A DNA stretch of 64,000 bases from positions 682,001 to 746,000 of the forward strand of contig NZ_CP045720.1 in the NCBI RefSeq assembly GCF_009646115.1, read 5' to 3'. Shown here piece after piece: positions 10,767 to 19,507 of the stretch. Numbering within the stretch: position 1 is the first letter of the stretch; every line of letters begins with the position of its first letter. Below the pieces are notes generated by a model that saw only the letters and a program-made list of their open reading frames with translations, did not search any database and had not been told where the DNA came from. A program made the position numbers and the translations under genes. Origin of the DNA: Pantoea eucalypti. GTDB lineage: Bacteria > Pseudomonadota > Gammaproteobacteria > Enterobacterales > Enterobacteriaceae.

Positions 10767-11273
10767 TTAGTGGGTGCCGCCCAGTGTGACAATGGGTCGC
10801 TGACTTTGATCGCCGGTCAGCAATCGCTCAACAACAAACAGCAGGGTGAAGATCGCGCCAATCGGGATCGGCAGATACATTTCGCCGTAGGTCACCGCCG
10901 GCAGTGAGGCGAGCGTCTGCACCCACATCGCTTCACACAGGCTGTAACTGGCCTGGAAGATCACCAGACAGGTGAGGATCATCAGCAGATCGCAGACCCG
11001 CAGCATCAGGCGCTGGCGGGCAGGTGACAGACGATCAGTGACCATTGACACGCAGATATGTGTTCCGGCACGAAAGCCGACCGGCGCGCCGATAAAAGTG
11101 AATATGATCATGCAGATAATGGCGACCGGTTCTGGCCAGGAGAGTGCGCCGTTCATCACGTAACGGGCGAAGATGCCAACAGGAATGACCGTCACCATGA
11201 TCAACAGCGCCACGGCGGCCACCAGCATGCACAGCAGATAAAGCCCATCCATCAGACGCGTATAAGCAGACAT
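10767..11273 (-). CDS. TRAP transporter small permease subunit (DctQ type)
   Basis: 168 aa with four predicted membrane helices, typical of DctQ. ATG 11273 (MSAYTRLMDGLYLLC) follows AGGT. Segments ISMI-like helix 1 (LLCMLVAAVALLIMVTVIPVG), the NGALSWPEPVA loop and FTFIGAPVGFRAGTHI are characteristic. It is the middle gene of the P-Q-M operon and pairs with DctM in the inner membrane. Confidence 0.92.
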   Translation of the reverse strand: MSAYTRLMDGLYLLCMLVAAVALLIMVTVIPVGIFARYVMNGALSWPEPVAIICMIIFTFIGAPVGFRAGTHICVSMVTDRLSPARQRLMLRVCDLLMILTCLVIFQASYSLCEAMWVQTLASLPAVTYGEMYLPIPIGAIFTLLFVVERLLTGDQSQRPIVTLGGTH

Positions 11274-11322
11274 AATTAATACCTGATTAAGCACGCCACA
11301 CGGCAGTGTGGCGCGGGAAGGG

Positions 11323-12294
11323 TTATTTCACGTCGGCGATTCGGGTCATCAGATCCTGATATTTGCCGCCGAATTGATCGCGCACCGGCTGGGTAGCCTT
11401 AACGAAGTAGTCGCGGTCGGTCTGCTGGAAGGTCACGCCGCCGGCCTTCATTTTGGCGATCGACTGTTCGGTGTAGGTCGCCCAGAGCTGACGCTCTTCA
11501 TCCTGTGCCTCTTTACCGAGCTTTTTCAGCAGTGTCTGATCGTCGGGTTTCAGGCGATCCCAGGCACGTTTCGAAAACAGAATCATCTCTGGCTGAATAA
11601 AGTGGCCGGTGAGGGTGTAGTACTTCGCGACCGGCATGTAGTTGTGGGCGACAAAGGTAGGTGGGTTGTTCTCGGTGCCATCGACCACGCCGGTCTGCAT
11701 CGCACTAAAGACTTCGCTGACGCCCATTGCCACCGGATTTGCGCCCATCGCTTTCAGCGTCGCCAGTGAAATGGCGCTGTTCTGCACCCGGATCTTCATA
11801 CCTTTAAGATCGTCGGGTTTTGCCAGCGGCTTCTTGGTGATCATGTTGCGCTCACCGGCATCCGTCCAGCCCAGGAAGACCATGCGGGCGTTGGGATCCT
11901 TATCAAACTTGCTGGCAATCTCGCTGCCTATCTCACCATCCAGCACTTTATGCATGTGGTCGATGTCGCGAAAAACGTAGGGCAGGGTCAGCACGCTGGT
12001 TTCCGGGGCGATAGACGTGACCGGAGCCAGTGAGACGCGGATCATATCGATGGCGCCCAGTTGCACCTGTTGCAGCGTCTGGTCTTCATCACCCAGCACG
12101 CCACCGGCGTAGATCTTCATCTCCAGCCGTCCATCAGTGGCCTGTTTGAGTTTGTCGCCCATGTGTTGCAGGGCAACCACAGTGGGATAGCCGGCTGGCT
12201 GCACTTCAGCGACTTTAATCACCTGTGCCGTGGCGGTGGAACTTATCATGATTGCCGCCAGGGCACTGGCCAGGCATGTTTTTGTCAGTCTCAT
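11323..12294 (-). CDS. TRAP transporter solute-binding protein (DctP type)
   Basis: 323 aa periplasmic receptor. ATG 12294 has GGGAG upstream and starts a signal peptide (MRLTKTCLASALAAIM, cleavage around T-A-Q at residues 22-24). DctP motifs are present: GRLEMKIYAGGVLGDEDQ, QLGAIDM, GMKIRVQNS with the conserved carboxylate-binding Arg, and VDGTENNPPTF. TRAP receptors bind mostly carboxylates such as dicarboxylates, hexuronates and sialic acid. The exact ligand is unknown. No catabolic gene is adjacent. KdgR-like direct repeats lie upstream. Confidence 0.93.
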   Translation of the reverse strand: MRLTKTCLASALAAIMISSTATAQVIKVAEVQPAGYPTVVALQHMGDKLKQATDGRLEMKIYAGGVLGDEDQTLQQVQLGAIDMIRVSLAPVTSIAPETSVLTLPYVFRDIDHMHKVLDGEIGSEIASKFDKDPNARMVFLGWTDAGERNMITKKPLAKPDDLKGMKIRVQNSAISLATLKAMGANPVAMGVSEVFSAMQTGVVDGTENNPPTFVAHNYMPVAKYYTLTGHFIQPEMILFSKRAWDRLKPDDQTLLKKLGKEAQDEERQLWATYTEQSIAKMKAGGVTFQQTDRDYFVKATQPVRDQFGGKYQDLMTRIADVK

Positions 12295-12417
12295 TATTTT
12301 GTCTCCCGCAGAGGTAGGACGGCCTGGAGTCTGGGCTAACCGCAGAGTGCCGTGTGGAGCCAGCATAGTGAAAATGCGTCTGAGTAAAATGCAGTAATGT
12401 TGATTGAATGAATGGCG

Positions 12418-12475
12418 TCACATTTTGAAACGTTGTTTTAATAAATTTTCATGCAGCTTCACATTTTCGAAACGT
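12418..12475 (-). promoter_or_regulatory. Two direct repeats upstream of the TRAP operon, candidate operators
   Basis: TCACATTTTGAAACGTT (12418-12434) recurs as TCACATTTTCGAAACGT (12459-12475), 41 bp apart. The first copy continues into TGAAACGTTGTTTTA (12426-12440), a near-palindrome with arms TGAAAC/GTTTTA that resembles KdgR-type hexuronate operators. The site lies about 125 bp upstream of dctP and about 100 bp from the exbB Fur box. The regulator is an inference. Confidence 0.45.
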
Positions 12476-12544
12476 CCCTGACGGAAAGTGTGCAAAGCTG
12501 GTCAAAGCGAGGTCTGTGACCAGGGTTGGGTTTGTAAATACTAA

Positions 12545-12559
12545 TGAGAACTACTATCA
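12545..12559 (+). promoter_or_regulatory. Probable Fur box of exbBD
   Basis: TGAGAACTACTATCA matches the 7-1-7 Fur consensus TGATAATnATTATCA at 12 of 14 arm positions. It lies 82 bp before the exbB start, just upstream of an extended -10 (TGCTATTAT, 12574-12582). exbBD is Fur-repressed in E. coli, so the context supports the call. Confidence 0.65.
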
Positions 12560-12626
12560 ATTCGCCGCCATTTTGCTATTATTCGCGCTTGTTTCGCATC
12601 CCTGAATCAGAAGTTGGAGAAGCAGC

Positions 12627-13367
12627 GTGGTAGCCAGTGATTTGATGCAAACGGACCTCTCCGTTTGGGGCATGTATCAACATGCCGATATCGTGGTAAA
12701 GGTCGTCATGATTGGCCTGTTGTTGGCATCGGTCGTGACATGGGCAATCTTTTTCGGCAAATATGCTGAACTCAGCGCTGCTAAGCGCCGCCTGAAGCGT
12801 GAGCAACTGGCGCTGGGCGAAGCCCGTAGTCTTAATGACGCCGCCCGCATTGCTCAGTCGTTTACCGGTCACAGCCACAGCGTCGTGCTGCTGAACGATG
12901 CGCAGAATGAACTCGAATTGTCGGCAGGTGTGGAAGATACCAACGGCATTAAAGATCGCACCAGTTTCCGCCTTGAGCGCCGCGTGGCTGCTTTCAGCCG
13001 CCATGCAGGCCGGGGCAATGGCTTCCTGGCAACCATCGGCTCTGTCGCCCCGTTTATTGGTCTGTTCGGCACTGTCTGGGGCATCATGAACAGCTTTATC
13101 GGTATTGCGAAAACCCAGACGACGAACCTTGCGGTGGTGGCACCGGGTATCGCCGAAGCGCTGCTGGCAACGGCGGTGGGTCTGGTCGCTGCGATTCCGG
13201 CGGTGGTGATTTACAACGTCTTTGCCCGCATGATCGCTAACTACAAAGCCTCGCTGGGTGATGTTGCCGCTCAGGTGATGCTGTTGCAGAGTCGTGACAT
13301 CGACCTGGGCACTGTGGCCAAAGAGGTTCCACGTCCCGCGACCGCCCAGAAACTGCGCTTAGGGTAA
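12627..13367 (+). CDS. exbB: TonB-system energising proton channel protein ExbB
   Basis: 246 aa (E. coli 244). ExbB forms the inner-membrane pentamer that, with ExbD, harnesses the proton gradient to drive TonB-dependent uptake of siderophores and cobalamin. The sequence LMQTDLSVWGMYQHADIVVK is nearly identical to E. coli, and the channel helices (ATIGSVAPFIGLFGTVWGIMNSF and NLAVVAPGIAEALLATAVGLVAAIPAVVIYN) are intact. I chose GTG 12627, 8 nt after GGAG; an internal ATG six codons later would remove residues present in E. coli. exbD follows after 6 bp. Confidence 0.97.
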   Translation: MVASDLMQTDLSVWGMYQHADIVVKVVMIGLLLASVVTWAIFFGKYAELSAAKRRLKREQLALGEARSLNDAARIAQSFTGHSHSVVLLNDAQNELELSAGVEDTNGIKDRTSFRLERRVAAFSRHAGRGNGFLATIGSVAPFIGLFGTVWGIMNSFIGIAKTQTTNLAVVAPGIAEALLATAVGLVAAIPAVVIYNVFARMIANYKASLGDVAAQVMLLQSRDIDLGTVAKEVPRPATAQKLRLG

Positions 13368-13373
13368 GCTGTT

Positions 13374-13796
13374 ATGGCCATGCGATTAAACGACGATCTG
13401 CAAACCGACGGTGAAATGCATGAGATTAACGTGACGCCGTTTATCGACGTCATGCTGGTTCTGCTGATCATCTTTATGGTCGCCGCGCCACTGGCGACGG
13501 TCGACGTGCGCGTCAATCTGCCCGCCTCAACCAGCGCGCCGCAGCCGCGCCCGGAGAAGCCAGTTTATTTGTCTATTAAAGCGGATAAGCAGCTCTACGT
13601 CGGTAACGATCAGGTTACGCCTGACTCGCTGGTGAACGTGCTGACCAGCCAGACGCAGGGCAACAAAGAGACGACGATTTTCTTCCAGGCGGACAAGTCG
13701 GTGGATTATGAAACCCTGATGAGCGTCATGGATAAACTGCGCACGGCGGGCTATCTGAAAATCGGGCTGATGGGCATGGAAACCGTGAAGAAATAG
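13374..13796 (+). CDS. exbD: TonB-system accessory protein ExbD
   Basis: 140 aa (E. coli 141). A single N-terminal membrane helix carries the essential protonatable Asp in INVTPFIDVMLVLLIIFMV (about D25), followed by a periplasmic domain ending YLKIGLMGMETVKK. ATG 13374 gives MAMRLNDDL, matching E. coli MAMHLNENL. It is co-transcribed with exbB and followed by a clear terminator. Confidence 0.97.
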   Translation: MAMRLNDDLQTDGEMHEINVTPFIDVMLVLLIIFMVAAPLATVDVRVNLPASTSAPQPRPEKPVYLSIKADKQLYVGNDQVTPDSLVNVLTSQTQGNKETTIFFQADKSVDYETLMSVMDKLRTAGYLKIGLMGMETVKK

Positions 13797-13817
13797 CGAA
13801 TTATCGGGCATCCTTAG

Positions 13818-13846
13818 AAGGCGACTATTGAGGTCGCCTTTTTTTA
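13818..13846 (+). terminator. Rho-independent terminator after exbD
   Basis: Stem AAGGCGAC (13818-13825) / GTCGCCTT (13833-13840), 7-nt loop, then a run of T. It closes the exbBD transcript 21 bp after the stop. Confidence 0.92.
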
Positions 13847-13964
13847 TGCTGGCTCTCTGACCACATAAAATCGGGTCAAGCAGTGCTCAAGCCGATCACT
13901 TATGCTGCCTGATTCGGATTGTTAATTTGTTGTTACTTATGTACATAGATTTGTAAATTGCAAT

Positions 13965-13980
13965 GGTGACTCACGTCACA
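13965..13980 (+). promoter_or_regulatory. Candidate CRP site upstream of the citrate symporter
   Basis: GGTGACTCACGTCACA fits the CRP core TGTGA-N6-TCACA at 9 of 10 positions and is centred 60 bp before the symporter ATG. Catabolite control of a citrate transporter would make sense. I could not identify the matching -10 with confidence. Confidence 0.4.
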
Positions 13981-14032
13981 TTAATCCCGCTTCAGTCAGG
14001 CTAAAACGGCTAAAAAACAATAGGAAGCCGTT

Positions 14033-15358
14033 ATGAGTCACACCCCGTCTTTACAAAAGCCGCCGAAAAGTGCTGCCCGAACTATCTTCAACGTCACCAG
14101 TGGTAACTTCCTGGAGATGTACGACTTCATGGTGTTTGGCTACTACGCGACCGCCATTTCAAAAACCTTCTTCCCGGGTGATGACCCGTTTGCTTCCCTG
14201 ATGCTGACCCTGATGACCTTTGGTGCCGGCTTCCTGATGCGCCCGCTGGGGGCGATCATTTTAGGTGCCTACATCGACCATCATGGGCGCCGTAAAGGCC
14301 TGTTGCTGACGCTGGGCTTAATGGCGATTGGTACCCTGACCATTGCGGTGGTACCGGGTTACGCTACCTTAGGCGTGGCAGCACCGATTCTGATTCTGCT
14401 GGGGCGTCTGTTGCAGGGCTTCTCGGCGGGGGTTGAGCTGGGTGGCGTATCGGTCTATCTGGCCGAAGTTGCACCCAAAGGACGTAAAGGCTTCTTCGTG
14501 AGCTGGCAGTCGGGCAGTCAGCAGATTGCGGTGATCTTTGCTGCCCTGCTGGGCCTGATGCTGAATCATCTGCTGGCGAAAGAAGCGGTAACGGAGTGGG
14601 GCTGGCGTATCCCGTTTGTGGTTGGCTGTCTGATTGTGCCGTTCCTGTTCTATATCCGCCGGATGCTGGAAGAGACTGAAGCGTTCAGTAAACGTAAACA
14701 TCACCCGAGCATGACGGAAATCATGCGGTCGGTCGCCAGCAACTGGGCGCTGGTGCTGGCGGGCATGCTGATGGTGGTCACCACCACGGTGATGTTCTAC
14801 ATGATCACCGCTTTTACGCCGACCTTTGGCAAAACTGTATTGATGATGAGCGACAAGCAGGCGTTTCTGGTGACGCTCTGTGTGGGTGTTTCCAACCTCT
14901 TCTGGCTGCCGCTGATGGGTACGCTGTCGGACCGCGTGGGACGACGTCCGCTGCTGATTATTTTTACCCTGCTGATGATTGCCACCACCTGGCCGGTGCT
15001 TCACTGGATGGTGGGATCGGCCAGCTTCGCTCACCTGCTGGAAGCTGAGCTGTGGCTGTCGTTTCTCTATGCCAGTTATAACGGTGCGATGGTGGTTTAT
15101 CTGGCAGAAATTATGCCTGCTGAAGTGCGCGCTGCCGGTTTCTCCATGGCTTACAGTCTGGCAACGGCGCTATTTGGCGGCTTTACACCTGCCATCTCCA
15201 GCTATCTGATTCACGCCACCGGTGACAAAGCGATGCCTGGCGTCTGGCTCACCTTTGCGGCGGTCTGCGGGCTGATCGGTACGCTGTTGATTGGCCGGAT
15301 GGTGAAGCAGTATCAGCGGCGTCACAGCGCCACAACGACGGTCAGCGCGTCACTTTAA
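14033..15358 (+). CDS. MFS citrate/tricarboxylate:proton symporter, CitA-like
   Basis: 441 aa major-facilitator protein with about 12 membrane helices, following Salmonella CitA / Klebsiella CitH closely: RxTSGNFLEMYDF-like start (TSGNFLEMYDFMVFGYYAT), GAYIDHHGRRKG in loop 2-3, GRLLQGFSAGVELGGVSVYLAE and TLSDRVGRRPLLI in loop 8-9. These proteins import citrate or tricarballylate with protons. ATG 14033 follows AGGAAG. No tricarballylate-oxidising tcu genes and no citrate lyase are adjacent, so citrate is the more likely substrate. The stop overlaps the stop of the convergent fimbrial adhesin. Confidence 0.85.
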   Translation: MSHTPSLQKPPKSAARTIFNVTSGNFLEMYDFMVFGYYATAISKTFFPGDDPFASLMLTLMTFGAGFLMRPLGAIILGAYIDHHGRRKGLLLTLGLMAIGTLTIAVVPGYATLGVAAPILILLGRLLQGFSAGVELGGVSVYLAEVAPKGRKGFFVSWQSGSQQIAVIFAALLGLMLNHLLAKEAVTEWGWRIPFVVGCLIVPFLFYIRRMLEETEAFSKRKHHPSMTEIMRSVASNWALVLAGMLMVVTTTVMFYMITAFTPTFGKTVLMMSDKQAFLVTLCVGVSNLFWLPLMGTLSDRVGRRPLLIIFTLLMIATTWPVLHWMVGSASFAHLLEAELWLSFLYASYNGAMVVYLAEIMPAEVRAAGFSMAYSLATALFGGFTPAISSYLIHATGDKAMPGVWLTFAAVCGLIGTLLIGRMVKQYQRRHSATTTVSASL

Positions 15359-16332
15359 AACGATAAATCGACGACCACGCTGTCGCTGTAATTTCCCGCA
15401 GGCGGCGTGTTCTGAGTGGTCAGGATGCGCGCGGTGTAGTTAAAGCCGCGCGTCAGTCCATCCGCTGATACCGCTGTCGAGGTGGTACTGCTCCAGCGTT
15501 CAGTGCCTGCCGCTCCCCAGCGATTGCTGGTGGCACTTTTATAAATCTCATAACTCAGACGGTTCGCTCCGCTCGCCATGTTCCTGACGCTGCCCGCCGG
15601 ATAACTGCCATTGTTCAGCCCGACGGTATAGGTACTGCCTTTACTGCACAGCACGTTAATGGTCTGGGATACAGCGGAGAAGCTACTCACCAGCGGCGCA
15701 CTGCCAAAGCTGATGTTGGGTGCGGTGATCGTCGTGCAATCGTTGGTGAGGACAGCGGTAACGTTAATCGGAATCACGCCGCTGCCTTGCTGCTCGCTTA
15801 AACAGAGATTACCCACGCCAATGCTGGTGCAGATGCGGTAAGTCACAGCCATATTTAGCGTAACGGAATAGGTTCCCGCTGCAACCACCTGACCGGGAAC
15901 AGTGCGCAGATAGACGGGAAGGGCAAAGTTAAGACTGCCCAGCAAACCTGCCAGATTTATCAGGGTTTGTGAGCTGTAAACAAACGGCGTGCTGCCAATC
16001 GTCAGTTCGCTGGCGCAGGCGCTGTCGGTGCAGAGCCGTACTGGCACATTATCGCTGCCGGTGTCACCACTGCGTTTCAGGACGCCCCGTGTGCCGCTGA
16101 TATTGGTCGCGCCGGTCAGCTGAAACGTTATCTGGTTATTGCCAAGCAGTGACAACGCCGAGCCTGCGCCACAGTTGACGTTGGCGTTAGTGGTCACCGA
16201 GCTGACGGTGGTATTCGCCACAAACGTCGTGACCGAGCCGAAGCTGGCGGTCGACGCGGGCAGACCGCAGGCGGCGTAGCTCACCGACGGCAGTGTCAGC
16301 AGCAGGGCAGCCAGTAACAGAGATTTGATCAT
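15355..16332 (-). CDS. Archaic fimbrial tip adhesin with two spore-coat-U domains (CsuE-like)
   Basis: 325 aa with a signal peptide (cleavage near SYA-ACG, residue 21). Residues about 22-170 and about 180-325 are two SCPU domains, each with paired cysteines (CGLPAS and CTSIGVGNLC; NDCTTITAP and VLCSKGSTY). The last residues, SDSVVVDLSF, form the donor strand typical of chaperone-usher subunits. Position as the last gene and the two-domain layout match CsuE, the tip adhesin of Acinetobacter Csu pili. It starts inside the usher stop (4-bp overlap). Confidence 0.85.
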   Translation of the reverse strand: MIKSLLLAALLLTLPSVSYAACGLPASTASFGSVTTFVANTTVSSVTTNANVNCGAGSALSLLGNNQITFQLTGATNISGTRGVLKRSGDTGSDNVPVRLCTDSACASELTIGSTPFVYSSQTLINLAGLLGSLNFALPVYLRTVPGQVVAAGTYSVTLNMAVTYRICTSIGVGNLCLSEQQGSGVIPINVTAVLTNDCTTITAPNISFGSAPLVSSFSAVSQTINVLCSKGSTYTVGLNNGSYPAGSVRNMASGANRLSYEIYKSATSNRWGAAGTERWSSTTSTAVSADGLTRGFNYTARILTTQNTPPAGNYSDSVVVDLSF

Positions 16333-18776
16333 GGTTGGGTTCCGGACGTGAAAGATTCAGCGGGAGAGGCTGCGCTGCCTGCGGCGGGCGCGGGCAGCGC
16401 GCAGGTCAGAGGGCCATAGGTTTTCAGCGCCTGCGGCTGACCGCTGGCGATGCGCAGTTCGGTTTCACAGCGGCGGCCATCGGGCGTCACCACCTCCATC
16501 GGGTTTCTGGCAGTGAGATTTTCCATCCAGACGATGCCATCCCAGCCGACATACTCAGTGGCATGATCCGCACGCTGTACCAGGCTTGAGACCGGCAGCG
16601 GCTGGCCCTGTGCATCAACCAGAATCACGCTGGCGGAGCGCAGTTTTTCCACCGGGAAGTTAAGCAGGTAGCCGCTCTGACGTTTCACCGCAAAACGCTG
16701 CTCAACATGGGGCGTGGTCATATCGGCGGGCAGGTCGAGGGTGTCGATATCATATTTGGCCGGGTAGTAGCTGCTGATGGCGGGGACCAGCAGATAGCCC
16801 TGTTGGTTAGTGCGTCCCATCGACTGATTTTCATAGCGGACATTAACGTCGGGATAGCCCGTTTTCACCAGCACAAAAGCGTCGTTGATGGCGTTGGCGG
16901 CAAAGACGCCGTTGTCCATTAATACCAGTGCACCGGCGACATCGGCCCATTGAGTCAGATTGTCATCATCACCGTAGAAGCCCCCCGAGGTGTCGATATG
17001 GTTATTGCGGTAGCGCAGACTGCCCTGCCGGTAGTCGCCACTGTCGCCACTCTGATTCGCCCATGAGGCATCCCAGGCGAATCCACCGTCGCTGGGCATG
17101 GCACTGGAGGCATAGAGACGCTGGCTATCGCGACCGCGTTGATCGCGCTCGGTGCTGATCGCCGCGCTGCCCTGCTCGCCAAACGGGATCACCAGCGAGA
17201 GCGCACCGGTCCAGCTCTTCTCCTCCTGATCGCGGCTGGCGGAGACATAGAGGCTGCTGTTTCCCCACAGATTCTTACTCCATGAGAGGTTCCACAGGCG
17301 GGTGCGATCGCCCTGGCCGTCGGTGATATCGATGAAGGCGGCGCCGACGCTGCCAAAGCGGTTCAGTGAGATGCTGGCGCTGTATTGGGCAGTGCGGCGC
17401 GATAGCGTGTAACGGCTATCCGCCTGACTACCGGCACGGCTGCCGACCAAGGCCAGATTGCCAAAGTCGCTGCTGCGCTGGGTCTGCTGCGTGCCGATGT
17501 TGAACCAGCGATTGTTGTACTGATAGCCCCAGCTATATTGCCTGCCGCTGTCGCCATCAAGATGACTTTGTGCCACCGCGCCGTTAACCACGCCCCAGCT
17601 GCCAACCCGAAGCTGACCTCCCAGCCCGCCCATCGCCAGATTTTCGCTGCCCTCGGCGTGACTCTCCAGCGTCAGCCAGTCGGTCATGCCGTAGCGATAT
17701 GAGCCACTGGCGGCAGCCGCACCGTAATCGAAGTTTTTAATGCCGTAATTTTCGCGAATCGCCCCGGCGGAGATAGCGTAGTCAGCCAGCCCCGATTTCA
17801 GCAGATTGCTGGAGACATAAAACGGCATGGTGGTGGTGACGCGTCGGCCGACCGCATCTGTGGTGGTGATCACCGCGTCACCCGCACCATTGACGAATGG
17901 CACATTGGTTAATGACCAGGGGCCAGGCTGCACATTTGCCTGACCGGAGCGATAGCCATTGATAAAGAGATCGACGGTGGAGGGGACTGCAGCCTGGCCA
18001 GAGAAGGCGGGTAGCGGATAGGTCACCAGGTCAGGACGGACGCTGAAGTCGCGACCCACACTGATGCCGCCGAGTCGGATGCTGCTGCTCCAGGCAAGCG
18101 AGTCAGTCACCAGATCCCCGACCCGCCAGCTCATCACCGCGTTCTCATCTTCATTGCTCCACCAGCTGTCGTAACGGATATAACCGTTGTCCTGATAACC
18201 GGGGCTGCCTTCCAGCTGCTGCTGCCAGACGCCGTTGGTAGAGACGTGTCCGGCATCACCGAACAGGCGCAGTTCGTTCCAGGCAGAAAGCCGGGTGCCG
18301 GTGGTATCGGTACGGCTGGCGTAGAGATCGTAGTTAATCAGCGCGCCGGCGCTGGTGCGCCCCGGATAGCGCGGTCCGTTCTTCGCCTCGCCAATCACCT
18401 GACCGGGAAGCCATTCCGGTGGTACGGTGAGCAGCAGCCGCTGACGGGCGGCGTCATATTCCACACTGACGGATTGCAGGCTGCTGACATCGATCTGCGC
18501 CTGCTCACCCAGCTTATCCAGTGGCAGACCGGCACGCTGCAGATCGCCGCTACGCAGCCAGAAATGGTCGTTGCGCTGCTCGACTGGCACAATGTTGCCG
18601 TTTTCCTGCTGGTTAATCACCAGCTCCAGCATATATTGCTGACCGCTGCTGCTGGTCTGCAGGCTGTGCGGTGGAGGCAGGGATGAATAGGTCTCCGCCA
18701 GCACAGGATCCGGCGTTAAGGCGTAAATGACGCTGGCTACCGCCAGCGCGCAGGGATGCAGGGAAAAAGGTCTCAT
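16329..18776 (-). CDS. Outer membrane fimbrial usher (CsuD-like)
   Basis: 815 aa usher that threads pilin subunits through the outer membrane. A signal peptide ends near VLA-ET (residue 28). The N-terminal domain (YMLELVINQQENGN), the beta-barrel with VPSTVDLFINGYRSGQANVQPGPWSLTNVPFVNGAGDA and a C-terminal plug/CTD region (GIVWMENL, CETELRI) are recognisable. The usher lies between chaperone and adhesin and overlaps the adhesin start by 4 bp, so the two are translationally coupled. Confidence 0.92.
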   Translation of the reverse strand: MRPFSLHPCALAVASVIYALTPDPVLAETYSSLPPPHSLQTSSSGQQYMLELVINQQENGNIVPVEQRNDHFWLRSGDLQRAGLPLDKLGEQAQIDVSSLQSVSVEYDAARQRLLLTVPPEWLPGQVIGEAKNGPRYPGRTSAGALINYDLYASRTDTTGTRLSAWNELRLFGDAGHVSTNGVWQQQLEGSPGYQDNGYIRYDSWWSNEDENAVMSWRVGDLVTDSLAWSSSIRLGGISVGRDFSVRPDLVTYPLPAFSGQAAVPSTVDLFINGYRSGQANVQPGPWSLTNVPFVNGAGDAVITTTDAVGRRVTTTMPFYVSSNLLKSGLADYAISAGAIRENYGIKNFDYGAAAASGSYRYGMTDWLTLESHAEGSENLAMGGLGGQLRVGSWGVVNGAVAQSHLDGDSGRQYSWGYQYNNRWFNIGTQQTQRSSDFGNLALVGSRAGSQADSRYTLSRRTAQYSASISLNRFGSVGAAFIDITDGQGDRTRLWNLSWSKNLWGNSSLYVSASRDQEEKSWTGALSLVIPFGEQGSAAISTERDQRGRDSQRLYASSAMPSDGGFAWDASWANQSGDSGDYRQGSLRYRNNHIDTSGGFYGDDDNLTQWADVAGALVLMDNGVFAANAINDAFVLVKTGYPDVNVRYENQSMGRTNQQGYLLVPAISSYYPAKYDIDTLDLPADMTTPHVEQRFAVKRQSGYLLNFPVEKLRSASVILVDAQGQPLPVSSLVQRADHATEYVGWDGIVWMENLTARNPMEVVTPDGRRCETELRIASGQPQALKTYGPLTCALPAPAAGSAASPAESFTSGTQP

Positions 18777-18783
18777 TCAGCGC

Positions 18784-19482
18784 TTATTTCTGGGCAGCGC
18801 TGCGCCACGGGCTCTTGTTGACCTCTGCAGTGAGTTCGCCGCTGACCGGCGTGGTGAGTGGCCAGCGATATGTGCTGTCCGCGAGCACATAGCCATATAA
18901 ACCGTCGCCCAGTTTGCGACCGCCGATAGTCACATTGCTCAGTCGGGCATGGCCATTGCCGCTGTTGGTCAGCTGCAGCCAGCGCTTGCCTCCCTCGCTA
19001 ATCTGTTGCCAGCGCAGAGCCGGACGGGCACTGTCGGTGGAGAGCCCGGTGCCATACACGAACAACGGCACTGAGTAGCGCATCTGAAAGGTCAGTCCGG
19101 CCTGATTCTCGCCAGGATTGCGCGGCGTGGGAATCTCATCCAGCACCACCCGATAAGCCTGCTCTTTACCGGCCGCAGGCGGCGTCTGTTTAATCAGTCT
19201 GACCAGCTGTTTTTGTCCTGGCTCCATTCGCACCATTGGCGGGCTGGCGACCACCCGCTGCTGGGTCTGGTACTGTTCCTGTCCATTGATTTGCTGCCAG
19301 CTGAAAACACGGATCTGCATCATCGTGGTCGTGTTACCGCGATTCTCCAGCCAGAGTTCGCTGGCTTTCTCTTCAGGATTAATGGCGGGATCGATAGGCC
19401 ATATCATCACAGAGTTAGCAGCAAAGGCTGCATGGAATAGGGGAGAACTTAACAGCAACAGCAGGGCGCGCAGTGGCTTCAT
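18784..19482 (-). CDS. Periplasmic fimbrial chaperone (CsuC-like)
   Basis: 232 aa. ATG 19482 has AAGGATA upstream; an in-frame GTG at 19506 lies inside the preceding stop region and is less likely. Signal peptide cleaved near AFA-AN. PapD-type immunoglobulin fold with SVMIWPIDPAINPEEKASELWLENRG in strand A/B and MRYSVPLFVYGTG, the strand G1 region that donates to subunits. Archaic-class chaperones like CsuC carry this longer F1-G1 loop. Confidence 0.92.
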   Translation of the reverse strand: MKPLRALLLLLSSPLFHAAFAANSVMIWPIDPAINPEEKASELWLENRGNTTTMMQIRVFSWQQINGQEQYQTQQRVVASPPMVRMEPGQKQLVRLIKQTPPAAGKEQAYRVVLDEIPTPRNPGENQAGLTFQMRYSVPLFVYGTGLSTDSARPALRWQQISEGGKRWLQLTNSGNGHARLSNVTIGGRKLGDGLYGYVLADSTYRWPLTTPVSGELTAEVNKSPWRSAAQK

Positions 19483-19507
19483 GATCGTATCCTTGTTTTC
19501 TATCACC

